A stretch of DNA of 56,000 bases, taken from Symbiodinium natans (lineage: Eukaryota; Sar; Dinophyceae; Suessiales; Symbiodiniaceae). Below, one piece after another: positions 9,301 to 21,800 of the stretch; positions within the stretch are counted from its first letter, which is position 1, and each line of letters begins with the position of its first letter. Under the pieces are notes generated by a model, which was given only the letters and a program-made list of their open reading frames with translations, was not told where the DNA came from and made no database searches. A program made the position numbers and the translations under genes. The stretch lies in contig CAJNDS010000133.1 in assembly GCA_905221605.1 (NCBI GenBank), positions 89,001 through 145,000 on the forward strand, written 5' to 3'.

Positions 9301-11180
9301 ATCGCAAGCCGCACACGAACAAACCTCAACCCCTAAACAGCAAAAAGCAACCCCACTTGGAGGTTCAGGGTAACGCATTGCAAGTGTAGTTCTAACCCAC
9401 ATCTAAGCCCCTTAAAGTAGCCTGATGGGGTTATAATTTGGGTTATAAGGACAGTTCTAGTTGGGTTGCTAAGTACCATAAACCTCCAAGTACACTCCCG
9501 TGAGCTGAGCCAGCTTTGTTGGAGACCAGGCGGTTCCATGCACGGAACAGAGACCTAGAGACATCTGGGTTTGGGTTCAGGGTTTAGGGTTGAGGGTTTA
9601 GGGTTTAGGGGCCAGGGTTTAGGGTTGAGGGTTCAGGGTTCATGGTTCAGGGTTGAGGGTGCTCAATCCGGAGATCCTAAGCCGATTTGCGTTGCTCGGC
9701 CGTCATCTGTAGGCAGCAACTTTCAAGACAAGTGCAGGGCCCTTGGTTGTGGTTACCTCAGACCCTAAACCCTAAGCCCCTAAGCCCCTACACTCTAAAC
9801 CCAAACTCCCCAAGGCAGATCGGCCCAACTTGATTGCCGGTGAGATTGGGCGCCGGCCATAGGGGCGGGGGGGTTCGGGGTTCCGGTTTATTCCTTCAAA
9901 GGACCCAGATTCAGACAAGCCACCGAGGGTTCTGCACCAGTGTTCCTGTTGGCCTTGCCTCGTGGCCTCTTCCCTAAACCCAGAACCCTAAACCCTAAAC
10001 CCTAAACCCTCAACCCTAAACCCTAAACCCTAAACCCTAATCTTAGCGGAATTCGTGCTCCGAGCTCTGCTGAGGTACTCCATTGGCAAGATCTACACGA
10101 GCCTGTCTGGATTCAGCACTCGAAATGCCGATGGCCTGGGATGGATGCTGGAGCTGGAACAAAGGTTCGGGTTTAGGGTTTAGGGTTTGGGGTTTGGGGT
10201 TTGGGGTTTGGGGTTTAGGGTTTAGGGTTTAGGGTTTAGGGTTTAGGGTTTAGGGTTTGGCGCCGGGTCGAGGGCCTGGCAAGAGAGACACAGCCCCTCT
10301 TTGCAGGCGCAGTCTCTTCCTCAAGTCGGTGGCGCATGCTTCAACCCTAAACCCTAAACCCTAAACCCTAAACCCTAAACCCTAAACCCTAAACCCTAAA
10401 CCCTAAACCCTAAACCCTAAACCCTAAACCCTAAACCCCCAAGTTTCGTCAGCTTTGCCAGCTGCCCAGGATACAGCTGGCGTGCCTGGGCAAATGGCTG
10501 GAGGAGAAGAAGTACGCCTTCTGGAGCCGGGCCCAGTTGCTTCCATGTTTGCAGGGGCAAAAGCACTTCTCCAAATCATTGCCATGCGCCGTGATCCGGT
10601 CTCCACAGCAGACAAACCCTCCCGAACGAAGCAACTTCGGAGAGAATTGCGTCCAAGGAGTTTGGGGCACTGCTACAGCCCGCACATGGCACCTGGGAGG
10701 GTCTTGGGACGGGGGCTTGAGGGGCTTGAGGGGCTGGAGGGGACTGACGGGACTGAGGGGTTTAGGGTTTAGGGTTTCGGGTTTAGGGTTAGGGTTTCGG
10801 GCTTAGGGTTTCGGGTTTAGGGTTTAGGGTTAGGGTTTCGGGCTTAGGGTTTCGGGTTTAGGGTTTAGGGTTTCGGGCTCAGGGGTTAGGTTTTGGGCTG
10901 ACTTGGGTCGCGTGAACCAGCATGCAGTAACCCTAAACCCTAAACCCTAAACCCTAAACCCTAAACCCTAAACCCTAAACCCTAAACCCTAAACCCTAAA
11001 CCCTAAACCCTAAACCCTAAACCCTAAACCCCAAACCCTAAACCCTGAACCCCAAACCCTAAGCCCTAAACCCTAAACCCTCAACCCTAAGCCCTTGCTG
11101 TCTCTGGGCGGAGGAGTACAAGAGGCAACTGGGACACCGGATCTACACCAGGGAGGAGTTCCTCCAGAGGCTCAAGCGCG
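6354..11180 (+). CDS. Leucyl/phenylalanyl-tRNA--protein transferase family gene (multi-exon)
   Basis: The bacterial enzyme (Aat) moves Leu or Phe from aminoacyl-tRNA to N-terminal Lys or Arg, marking proteins for degradation. Family motifs appear in order: RLAYEGFF (6354-6412), LPELQPYYGV (6764-6811), LDWQHFNQSKPVRKALRR (7111-7165), YYLYCDRDLEATYKQLDSYQ (7639-7702), QHGENWMTWKYLQAF (7973-8030), INFRLHSI (8315-8352), ELYD (9028-9082), SIGKIYTSLSGF (10047-10164), IQLACLGKWLEEKKYAFW (10470-10523), SLGHCYSPHM (10658-10688), EYKRQLG...TREEFLQRL (11114 to about 11180). Phases agree at most junctions if donors include GC (after 6412, 6811, 10688) and GA (after 7702, 8352, 10523). The 7165/7639 junction is unresolved. 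The start codon was not found; the 5' end lies upstream. An exon at 11351-11432 may be its tail. Family assignment comes from remembered motifs, not from a search. Confidence 0.8.
8156..8296. repeat. Telomere-type CCCTAAA tract
   Basis: A nearly continuous CCCTAAA array in the intron just before the transferase exon at 8315. A similar array covers 8420-8525. Confidence 0.95.
9355..9491. mobile_element. MITE-like element, copy 2
   Basis: Left end ACTTGGAGGTTCAGGGTAAC; right end TTGCTAAGTACCATAAACCTCCAAGT read as the inverse, with a few changes relative to copy 1 (5586-5720). The size is almost the same (137 bp). The open frame across it on the minus strand is not a gene. It lies inside an intron of the transferase gene. 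Confidence 0.7.
10328..10437. repeat. Telomere-type CCCTAAA tract
   Basis: About fifteen perfect CCCTAAA units directly upstream of the transferase exon region at 10470. A matching TTTAGGG/TTTGGGG tract (10170-10260) follows the previous exon, so the two could pair across the intron. Confidence 0.95.
10929..11095. repeat. Telomere-type CCCTAAA tract
   Basis: About twenty units, the last few degenerate, upstream of the transferase exon at 11114. A TTTAGGG/TTTCGGG tract (10758-10880) lies at the 5' side of the same intron. Confidence 0.95.
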
Positions 11181-11350
11181 AACGAGGCGGCGGGATCACC
11201 TCCCGAACATCCCCCCCAGCCCGCAAGGGAGGGTTTAGGGTTTAGGGTTTCGGGTTTAGGGTTTAGGGTTTAGGGTTTAGGGTTTGGGGTTTAGGGTTTA
11301 GGGTTTAGGGTTTGGGCTTTAGGGTTTGGGGTTTAGGGCTAACCCACAAG

Positions 11351-11432
11351 GAGCTTTCCGATGTTCGCAAGACGAGCTCTCACACCAGCTCAGCAAGGGC
11401 GAGGAGCGCAGAATCGACGGGCCTTCTTGCCG
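11351..11432 (+). CDS. Candidate exon (possible transferase tail)
   Basis: After CCCACAAG an open segment reads ELSDVRKTSSHTSSARARSA and ends at G|GTTCCTGC. It is Ser/Arg-rich. It could be the C-terminal extension of the preceding gene or a separate exon. Confidence 0.35.
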
Positions 11433-12860
11433 GTTCCTGCTTGGCTTTAGTTTGGGGTTTAGGGTTTAGGGTCTAGGGTTTAGGGGTCTCCCATTGGGGT
11501 TGGATCCTACTATTGGAGGTCTATTGTGGGATTCCCTTCTTGTCACAAACTCCCATTCGGGCATTTCCCCAAACAGGGGTACCCCCAATCCTCTAATCCT
11601 TATGATAGGAACCCCCAAAAAGGGTACCCTAGTCTCGAAGCCCACCACTTCGAGCTTTAGCCTGAGGGTTTTGGCAGGTTTCAGATATCCTGCCTTGTGT
11701 TGAGGGCTTTAGGGTTGTACTGTAGGGTTCAGAACCCTAAGCCTCCTAACGAGTGGCGCTGTGCCTGCAACTCTGCTAAGATCTTGTGCTTGTCAAAAGT
11801 CAAAATAAGGTTGTCCCCCTCCACGGAGCTATGAAGAGGCATCCCCAAGCCATAGCCGCTAAACCCCTGACCTACCCAAGCGGACGAGGAGTTTGATGTC
11901 GACGCTGTGCTGGCAGGCCAAGTACCAACGCGGTCTCTTCAGGTTGTTGCCTGTCGTCTTGAGCCCAACACTCTAAACGGGTTTAGGGTTCAGGGTTAAG
12001 GGGTTAGGGCTTGATTCACAGGTTGGTCGTCTAAGCTGCAAGACTACTGGAACATAGAGACACAAAGTTCCGACCCATAAAGCCTTTGATCCAGCCCCTG
12101 AATTCCTGCAGGCCTATGGGCTCCAAAGGACACAGCGAGTGCCCTTGGAAGTGACTGAGCCAGCGCCTGCCAGCAGCCCGCGCTGTACAGCTGCGCGCCT
12201 CAGCACTCGGCGGGATTTTTGCCCCCTGCGCCTGTCGCACGCCAGCCGGACGTCCTAAGGTCTAGGCTTTCGTGAGGGCAGGCTTTCTGGTGCTGTCCAG
12301 CCCCTCAGCACCCTAAACCCGGATCGCAAGATTCGCAAGATCTCGTCAACATCACCTTGGCCAGACCATCCATATGAGCTGCAAACAAAAAGCCGAAGCC
12401 CTAAACCCTAAACCCTAAACCCCAAAACCTACACCCTAAACCCTAAACCCCAAACCCCAAACCCTCAACCCTAAACCCTACCTTCTAGCCTCTGCAAACA
12501 TGTTCCTGCAGGGCCCTTGGCTTCCCAAGTCCGAACTCTGCCAAAGCTGTACAGTGGGTGCGGAGAAAGCAAAAGGGGCCGCTCTGCCGCCCCGAGCCCT
12601 AAAGCCTAAGCCTGGTCCTTGGTTTTAGGGTTTAGGGTTTAGGGTTTCGGCTAGGTGCCCGTCTTCCCAGTCATGTCGTCCGCAGAGCGATGGCATCTTG
12701 CTACAGGAGTCGCCGCGACTGCTCTGCGCATGTTTCTGAAGCTTCCCCAGGGACCTCCCCGCACCACCTAAACCCCAAACCCTAAACCCTAAACCCTAAA
12801 CCCGAAACCCTAAACCCTAAACCCTAATCCCTTCAGCCCTCGAGCCCGGACCAGGTCCAG
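11433..12860. other. Host region with unresolved exons
   Basis: The 5' exons of IFT57 must lie here or further upstream, but I could not identify them. Possible coding segments are 11880-11970 (ADEEFDVDAVLAG...) and 12320-12370. Telomere-type tracts sit at about 11455-11485, 12400-12480 and 12780-12830. A block of GGGTACCCC-like AT/GC mosaic sequence covers 11485-11630. Confidence 0.5.
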
Positions 12861-15800
12861 GCAGTTCCCGGCAAGCTGAAGCAAGGCTACGGGGACGCAG
12901 TCTGCCAAGTTCTGCACACCTTGTTCAAGGAGGCGCCCCCGGTTCTTCAAGGGTCTTCCACTGGCGTGGAAAATCCCTCGAAGACTCAAACCCGAACCCT
13001 CAAAGACCTTCGTGGTGAGGGCTTTCGGGCTTTTAGGGTTGTTGTTGCTCTGCAGAGTTGACCCAGCCTTCACGGCACTTAAACCCTAAATTCGGAGCTT
13101 AGTGTCTCTAGTGACTCTAGTGCCTTGGGAAGCTATTCTGGCGGTTTCGGCCTACACCATCAACTACATACAGTAGGGTTGGGAGATTTTGGGGTTCAAC
13201 GCTGAAGCCACTCAATCCGTAGTTTGGGGGTCTGCGGGTTTAAGGTTCAGGGTAACCCCCACCCCAATCTAATTCGAAGCTCTTGGAGGGTTCAAGTTCA
13301 GCCCTAAACCCTAAACCCTAAACCCTAAGCCCTAAACCCCAAACCCTAAACCCCAAACCCCAAACCCTAAGTAGGTTTCAGGGAGGGGTCCCCTGAACCC
13401 TACGCCCTCCCCGGCTCCCTAAGCCCAAAACCCCAAAGCTTGAACCCACAACACCTGTAAACCCTCGACTTTAGCCTCTGCAACTCAAACCCTGCACCCC
13501 GAAGTGAACCCAAAACTTGATCGTCAACCCGCAAACCCCTCCCCAAACACCCCCAACCCCCCCCCCCCCCACCCCCCCCCCCACCCCCCCCCCACCCCCC
13601 CCCCCCCACCCCACACCCCCCCCACCCCCCCCCCCCCACCCCACCCCCCCACCCCCCCCCCACCCCCCCCCCCCCCCCCCCCACCCCCCCCCCCACCCCC
13701 CCCCCCCACCCCACCCCCCCCCCCCAACCCCCCCCCCCCCCCACCCCCCCCCCCCCCCGTCTTCCGGGAGAATAGAAACCCTGTAAACCCTTTAAACCCT
13801 GTAAGACCGATAAATCCTAGAAACCCTATAAGCCCTGTAAACCCTGCCAAACCCCATAAACCCTATGAACCCCATAAACTCTACAAACTTTAGCCCTATA
13901 AACCCTTTTCACCCTGGAAATATAAACCCTAGAAATATTCACCCTAGAATTACAACCCCTGGAAATATACACCCTAGAAATATAGACCCTAGAAATATGA
14001 ACTCTGGGAACCCTTACAAACCCTATCAACCCTATTCACCCTTATTAACCCTATGAACCCTTATTAACCTATTAGTAACCCTTTCTAACTCTATTACCCC
14101 TTGTTAACCCTTATTAACCCTTATGAACCCTTATGAACCCTTGTGAACCCTTATTAACCCTTACTAACTCTATTAACCCTTAACCCATACTAACTCTGCT
14201 AACCCTTATCAACCCTTATGAACCCCTATTAGCCCTATTACCCTTACTAACTCTATTAACCCTTATCAACACCTATTAACCCCCATTAGCGCTTACTAAC
14301 TCTACTAACCCTTATTGCCCCTCATGAACCCTTAATGCCCTACAAACCCCCTTATTACCCCTTATGAACCTCTATTACCCTGAAAACCTTACAAGCCCTC
14401 TAAACCCTGCAAGCCCTGTAAACACTATTAACCTTACAAACCCTTATTAGCCCTTATTGACCTTCTTATTAACCCTTATTAGGCCTTATGAACCCTAAAC
14501 TCTAAACCCTAAACCTAGGAACCCAAGGAACCTTATTCACCCTATAAGCCCTCTAAACCCTTCCGAGGTGCTTCGGCGTTTAAACTTCGAGTTCCTGGCT
14601 CCGAGCTATCCTGATGAGGCCCCCCCGAGTTACGGAGAGGAGGATCTCGGATGTAAACCCTAAACCCTAAACCCTAAACCCTAAACCCTAAGCCCTAAAC
14701 CCTAAACCCTAAACCCTAAACCCTAAGCCCCAAGCCCCAAGCCCTAAACCCTAAACCCTAAACTCTAAACCCTAAACCCTAAACCATAAACCCTAAACCC
14801 TAAACCCTAAGCCCTAAACCCTAAGCTTCCCAAACTTTGAGGGGTCTAGCGCTAGACGGCTTGGGCTGCAGCATCAAGAGGGCGTTCAGTTATTGAGGTT
14901 TCGGGTTTAGGGTTTAGGGTTTGGGGTTTAGGGTTTAGGGTTTGGGGTTTAGGGTTTACTGTTCAGGGTATGGGGTTTAGGGTTTAGGGTTTGGGGTTTA
15001 GGGTTTAGGGCGTTTCGCAGGGCGTGACAGGGTTTGACTGGGGGTGTCGAGTCTGGGGATTCAAAGCCCGCAGCACCCCAACAAAAGCCCAAAGTTTGGG
15101 TTTTGGAGTTTAGCCCTAAACCCTAAACCCTAAAACCTAAACCCTAAACTCTAAACCCTAAACCCTAAATCCTAAACCCTAAGAGTCCTTGGGTTGGGGC
15201 TGAGTTTTTGGGGTTGGATTGTCGGTGCACCGCAGCCATGAAGTTTGGGGTTTCTCACTCAGAGCACGTATGGAGGGGGGGGGGGGGGGGGGGGGGGGGT
15301 ACTTTCTCCATATAAAGCCTCTTAGCCTCTTATGTGCCCTCTCTATGTGTCTTATAAGCTACCGCTTTCGGGTTTAGGGTTTTACTAGGTTTACTAGTAG
15401 GGTTTTTGCTTTTAAGGGTTTATAAGGCTGTCAGGTTTAAGGTTTTTAGGGTTTGGGGTTTATAGCTTGGGGTTTATAGGGTTGAGGGTTTACGGTTTAG
15501 GGTTTCGCGTGCGAGTCTGGATCCCATGCAAGGGCCTGGCCGACGAAGCGGACGTGGACAGTGATGCAGAGATCCACTCCGTCGGCGAGGAACCCCTCCA
15601 TGCCTATTACTGTAGCCTTGAAGCTTAAGCCAAACCCCGGACCCCATACCCCAAGCCCCAAACCCAAACCCAAAACGCAGGACGAAATGCCAGGAGATGG
15701 CGAGGAGGATGACCTCATGTATCAGGCGCCGCTTCCTTGCTGCAGGGTTCAGGACCCCGAAAAAGACAGCCCAAGGCCGAAGCACGCACCCCACATAGTA

Positions 15801-18800
15801 TCTTTTTGGGTTTAGGGCTTAGGGTGAAAGCAATAGTCCGTTTGTCCATACTTTTGAGGGCAATCAACTGGTCCTAAACCTGAGAACGCTTGACTCCAAA
15901 CCTTAGCTTACCTCCTAAACCCTAAGCCCCGAAACCCTAAACCCTAAACCCAAAACCCAACACCCTAAACACGGAACCCTGAACACCAAGCCCTAAGCCC
16001 CTGCAGGAGGATGCCCCAAAGCCGCCGCCGGAGGAGGAGCACGAGCACCAGGTGAGGATTAGAGGGTGAGGGTTTGGGGTTTAGGGTTTAGGGTTTAGGT
16101 TTTAGGGTTTCTAGGTGTGCAAATGGTGTGCAACAAAAGCTTGGTGGGTGCTTAAGGGGCTCAGCCCCAATGAATCAGATCCCCCTACCAAATGGCCGAA
16201 ACCCTTAAGCCCCTCCTAAGCCCGCTTGAAGCCCTGCAAAGCTAGAAAACCCTAAGCCCTAAGCCCTAAACCCCAAACCCCAAGCCCTAAACCCTAAGAA
16301 CTACACCCCAAACCCTAAACCCTAAACCCTAAACCCGAAACCTCAAACCCCAAACCCTAAGCCCCTACAAACCTGCCCAGGTGCTCCAGGCCAACGTGGA
16401 CCCAAAAGAGTGGCTCCTGGAGGCAGGGCTCCAGCGAAGGGACGCTTTTCGTCGGAGCAAAGCACGTTTTAGGGTTTAGGGTTTAGGGTTTCGGGTTTAG
16501 GGTTTAGGGTTTTAGGGTTTAGGGTTTAGGGTTTCGGGTTTAGGGTTTAGGGTTTCGGGTTTAGGGTTTTAGGGTTTTAGGGTTTAGGGTTTCGGGTTTA
16601 GGGTTTAGGGTTTAGGGCTAGCGACTCTTGGGTTCTCAAGGGAGGGGGGTTCATGCGGGGTAGCTACCTAGGGAACCTTGGGGAGGATTAGGGAGTCGTT
16701 GTGCGTACTAGGGAACCTTGGGTTGCATGTCCCCATTGAACCCTAAACCCTAAACCCTAAACCCTAAACCCTAAACCCTAAACCCTAAACCCTAAACCCT
16801 AAACCCTAAACCCTAAACCCTTAAGAACCCTGTAAAACTCGGGCCGAGCAGGAGGGGTTTTAGGGTTCAGGGTTCTAGTGCCCATACTTGACCTGTTGTC
16901 GTTTGGGACAAGCTGAGCCTAAACCCGAAACCCCAAACCCTAAACCCTAAACCCTAAACCCTAAACCCTAAACCCGAAACCCTAAACCCGAAACCCTAAA
17001 CCCTACACACCCCACGCCCGAGAACCCCGAAGTCTGGAGGTGGAGCGGGTCTCGGCCAAGCTAAAAGTCACCATGCCCAACGACTCCAAAGAATGGAGGT
17101 GGGAAAGCCCGCAGGGCTTGGGTTTAGGGTTTTGGGTTTTGGGTTTAGGGTTTAGGGTTTAGGGTGTCGGTTTCGGGTTTAGGGATTAGGGTTTAGGGTT
17201 CGGGGTTCGGGGTTTAGGGTTTGGGGTTTGGGGTTTAGGGTTTACGGTGTGGGCTCTTCAGGCCTTTCCCGCCGCACTGGATTCCGGCCTTTCCCCTGCT
17301 GATGTGAAAAGAAGAATAGGGGTTAGGGTCAGGGTTTAGGGTTTAGGGTTTAGGCTCAAAGGTTTAGGGTGGGAGCATACCCTGAGCCCCCCAAACGCTA
17401 AACCGAAACCTTAAAACCCTAGACCCTAAACCCTAAACCCTAAACCCTAAACCCGAAACCCTGAACCCTAAACCCTAAACCCTAAACCCTACCCCCTACT
17501 CGGCACCATTTCGTCATGCTATCGGGCCCTCTTTCGGCACATACAGTTTTTTGGGGGGTCAGGGTCTTCTTGGGCTACCCCCAAAGCCTACTTGAACCCT
17601 AAACCCTGAGCCCTAAACTCTAAACCCTAAACCCTAAACCCTAAACCCTAAACCCTAAACCCTAAACCCTAAACCCTAAACCCCAAGTCTGAAACTCCCA
17701 GCCCTAAGCTTGAGTTAAGTCCGTAAGCCACAGCTAAGTGCAGGACGCACCTTCAGCAGACGAAGGGCTACAAACAGGCCCGGATTTTTTCCTGCGCAGG
17801 AAGTGAAAGGGTTTAGGGGGCCTAAACGTATGATGCCAACTCATATCTGGCCGCAGCGCCCCCCCCCCCCCCCCCCCCCTTGAAGTGGGGGGTTCGCATT
17901 TAAGGTCTTAGGGTTGAGGGGTTTGGGGTTAAGGGTTTTAGGTGGATGATTTTTTTCTAGGGTTGAGGGCTTCGGGCTTCAGCTTTTAGGGTACAGGGTA
18001 TGCATGAGAGTCTTGGTTTTAGGGTGGGGGGTGGGTGGGGGGGACACATGACGCGACAGAAGCATATGTAGGTAGAGCACCCCAAAACGGGCCACAACCC
18101 TAAACCCTAAATCCTAGACCCTAAACCCTATGGACAACGAAGATCCTTGAGACAGTCCCATCTTACTGGGAGGTCATTGAGACGCAGTTTCCTTCTTCCA
18201 AGGCCGCGCGCCCAGACAACGTTTCGCAGGGGCTCGTGTTGTTTAGGGCTTAGGGTTTAAGGGTTTAGGGTGTAGGGTTTAGGGTTTAGGGCCGCAGCAT
18301 GCCGTGCAAAGAGCGCCCTCGCTGTGGTTATCTGCCTCAGGGATGTCTGTCCTTGCAGAGGCAGAGGCTCAAGCAGGACCTTCAACGGAGGCAGGACCGA
18401 GAACAATGAGACGGCCAAGTACTTTCAAGGACCCTAAACCCTAAACCCTAAACCCTAAACCCTAAACCCTAAACCCTAAACCCTAAACCCTAAACCCTAA
18501 ACCCTAAACCCTAAACCCTAAACCCTAAACGGATCAGGGATTTAGTAGCAGATTCTGAGGGAGCCGGACGCATGGCCTCGGAGCTATCGGGATGTGCCGT
18601 GTGCGGAGAGCCTGGTCGCAAGCGATGCGGGCGATGCAGGGATGAAGGGTTTAGGGTTTAGGGTTTAGGGTTTAGGGTTTAGGTTTAGGTTTAGGGTTTA
18701 GGGTTTAGGGTTTAGGGTTTAGGGGAGTCTTATTGTAGCCAAGCATGCCAGCGGGCGGCTTGGCCACTGCACAAGAGCTTCTGTGGCAAGGTTCACCTTG

Positions 18801-21800
18801 CAACACATGAGAGCAAGGGACGCGTGCTTGTGGCATGCCGAGACTTTGGGCCGGGGGAAATAATCTTTCAAGAGCCTTCCTTTGTGTTTTCCGTCCATGG
18901 TGATGTCAAGCACGCTCGTGATCAGAAGTTATGCATCGGCTGCGCCCGGCCTGTCTTCAGCCCATATGGTGGCGGGAAGGACGTGCACAAGCTCACGTGC
19001 CAGTGCAAGTTCAAGTTTTGTTCCGAGGATTGTCCAGGCAGGCGCAGCGGCCTCCACGACGCTGAGTGCAAGGTGTTGCGGAAGGCGCCTTGGCCAGTTG
19101 AACCCTGGAAGATCATGTTTTGCTGCCGCGCGCTGCAGATGCAGAAGCATCCCCAGGCATGCAGGCAGTGGAAGTCGTTCATGAAGCATGGCGACCTGGG
19201 TGTGGATGACATGATGGCTTTTCCGACCTCCGCAGTTGTCGACGCATTTCAAGGTACCGTGTCCAGCGAGGATGTGCAGGCTGTCCTTCAGGTCAATGCA
19301 ACGAACTCATGGGAACTGGTGCCGAACTTTCCGATGGACGCAGCTGTCCGGTATGGCTTTGACGTCGCCAAGTGGCCTGTGTGCTATGTGTCAGTCCAGG
19401 GCCTAGCAACATTCTTGGGGCCGATGCTTAGCAAGGTCGAGCACAGCTGCGCCCCCAATGCCCATCCCACGGCATGGTTTTCAAGCACCGGAGTGCCTCA
19501 GTTGATTTGCCGAGCGGCAACTAGGATAAGAGGAGGAGAGCCAATCTCCATTTCCTACATGAACCATGCCTGCCTCGTAGAAGCAAGCTTTCACCGTGTT
19601 CCTCGCATGCTGAAGACGAAGAAGTTCACATGTACGTGTCAACGGTGTTTGGACGTGACAGATGGCGGAGCCTTCACGGGCTCTCTCAAGTGCTCTTACT
19701 GCAATCAGGGCTATACAGTGCCTCAGGCTCAAAAACTCGAAGCCAGAGAGACAGAGTGGATGTGCAACTCATGTTGCAAGCCTGATCGCAGCGAAGGGAT
19801 CAACACCCGAGTGTTTCAGGAGCATGAGGCCGCCATGAGAAGTGTCACTTCGGCGATGCCACTTGCCGCACGGAGGCAGGTGCATGCACAGCTACAAAGC
19901 ATGCTTCAGCGCCATCAGTCCAGGTTGCACGGATCTCACTATGTCGTGTACAACATCAACCACTCCATCTCAGTCATGTTCGGTCTCATCTCTCAGCCCC
20001 TACTGCCTGAAGATGGAAGAGCCCTGTATGCGGCATCCATGGCCAATGCGCAGTTGCTGATGAAGCTAATCGGCGGCTCCTCCGAGGAACTGGCCATGCT
20101 TTACTTCCACGCAGCACGGGGCCTTGCAAGTCAGTCTACACAAAAGGAGGAGAGGCCCTGGCAGGCTCATTTCAACAGAGTGGCTGACATGCTGTCGCTG
20201 GCCGTGGATCATTATGTAGCAACCCTTGGTGAGGAACATGATCTCACAGACACCGCGAAGGCCTTTCGCAAATTTTGCAAGGAGTTCGTTGACATTGGGC
20301 CAGATCTGGTCAAGGGGATGGGCCAGCATCCAGACACGGCGTTTCATATCTTTCTCGGGCAAGAGCTCGCAGACTATATGATTTATGGAAGCTGAAGAGC
20401 ATGTAGGCTTGAAAAAGGCGCGCGCGCAAGCAACTGCAGGTTGGCCTCAGGGTTTGGGGTTTAGGATGCATATGGATGTATCAATCTTGTCCTCCCATCT
20501 TTTGAGAGAGGTTCCACTGACAAAAAGACTCTGAGGTACGCTTTGACCCTGCCTTCGGAGCATGTCTAAGCCCGAAGCCCTAAACCCACAACCCTGGTAG
20601 CAAGCGTCCGCATCATGAGGGCTCCACCAGGTGGGGGGGGTTTAGGGTTTAGGGGGGTTTGGGGTTTAGGGTTTAGGGTTTAGGGGTTTAGGGAAAAGCC
20701 CATGGTGCCCTCCGACCTGTCAGCCAACTGCTGGAGTCCAGACAGCACCCAGGCAGCGGCCAGCCAAGACACTAGGCCAGGCCCTTGGTAGATTTTCATA
20801 CTTTCCCTTCGTTTTGGGGTTTCAGAGGGTCATCTTCAGGACTATTTTTCCAGAGGGTTTTAAGTTCACATCTTCCCTTTCTTGGGGTTCAGAGGGATCA
20901 TCTTGGGGAGTCTGTTTCAGAGGGTTTTAAAGAGGCCACCCGAGGACATGGTGGAACCCTGGATGCACGGACTCCTCCCACTTCCCTGCGCCTGGTTGGG
21001 TGGGCCGATGTCGCTGGAGATCTTCCGATTCCTGCCCGTGGTCGAGTTCTGCACCTGCCGCGCGGTCTCCTCGACCTTCGTGGAGCCGAAGGACTTGTTG
21101 TCGCATCTGCTGGAGGTTGCAGACTTGGCCAGGCCGCACGCGCTCATGGCGTACGATGCCTGGTCGTTTCAGAGGCTCCGGCTCCGAGGCTGCGTGTTGC
21201 CCACGGGTGGCTTTGACCATCTGCTGAACCTGCACCTGGATGAGGGCATGCTCGAGCTCCGGGACTCTGTTCGGTGTCTTCTCTGCCTGGGAGAGATGTT
21301 TTTCGAACCCGCGCCCCTGCGCATCTTGGTCATAGTTGGGTAACATCTTTACATTGTAAGGGTACTTAAACCCAATAAGGAATAAACAAGCTAAATTTTT
21401 ACTATCACCCCAGCCACGAACTAGGCATGCATGGCATGATCCTGAACCTTGTCAAGCTCGCGCATGGGCCTTGCCATCCAGACGCGGGGTGGAACCGCAG
21501 CATCAGCTACGTGGCGCTCAGTTCTCTGCAGCATCTCATGGTGACGGATCCAGGCTTCCGAAACTGGCTGGCGGGCCAGATGACCTTGGAGTTTGAGATG
21601 CCGTGTGATGGGAGCAGGCCAAGCTTCATAGAGAGGGCGGTGTGCGAAGATGAGGTGGAGCTCTGGATGCATGGACTTCTGGCCGAGTCTTGTTGCCCTG
21701 AGTTCGATGAGAGTTGTGCTGTCCTGCACCTTGTGCGCGCGGAGGCGACGACCCTAATCCCTCAACCCTTACCCTAAACCCTAAACCCTAAACACTAACT

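Noticed and set aside
13400-13893. Long poly-Pro and poly-Gly open frames on both strands
   Set aside because: They are translations of a C-run repeat (13555-13759) with no splice signals or codon structure.
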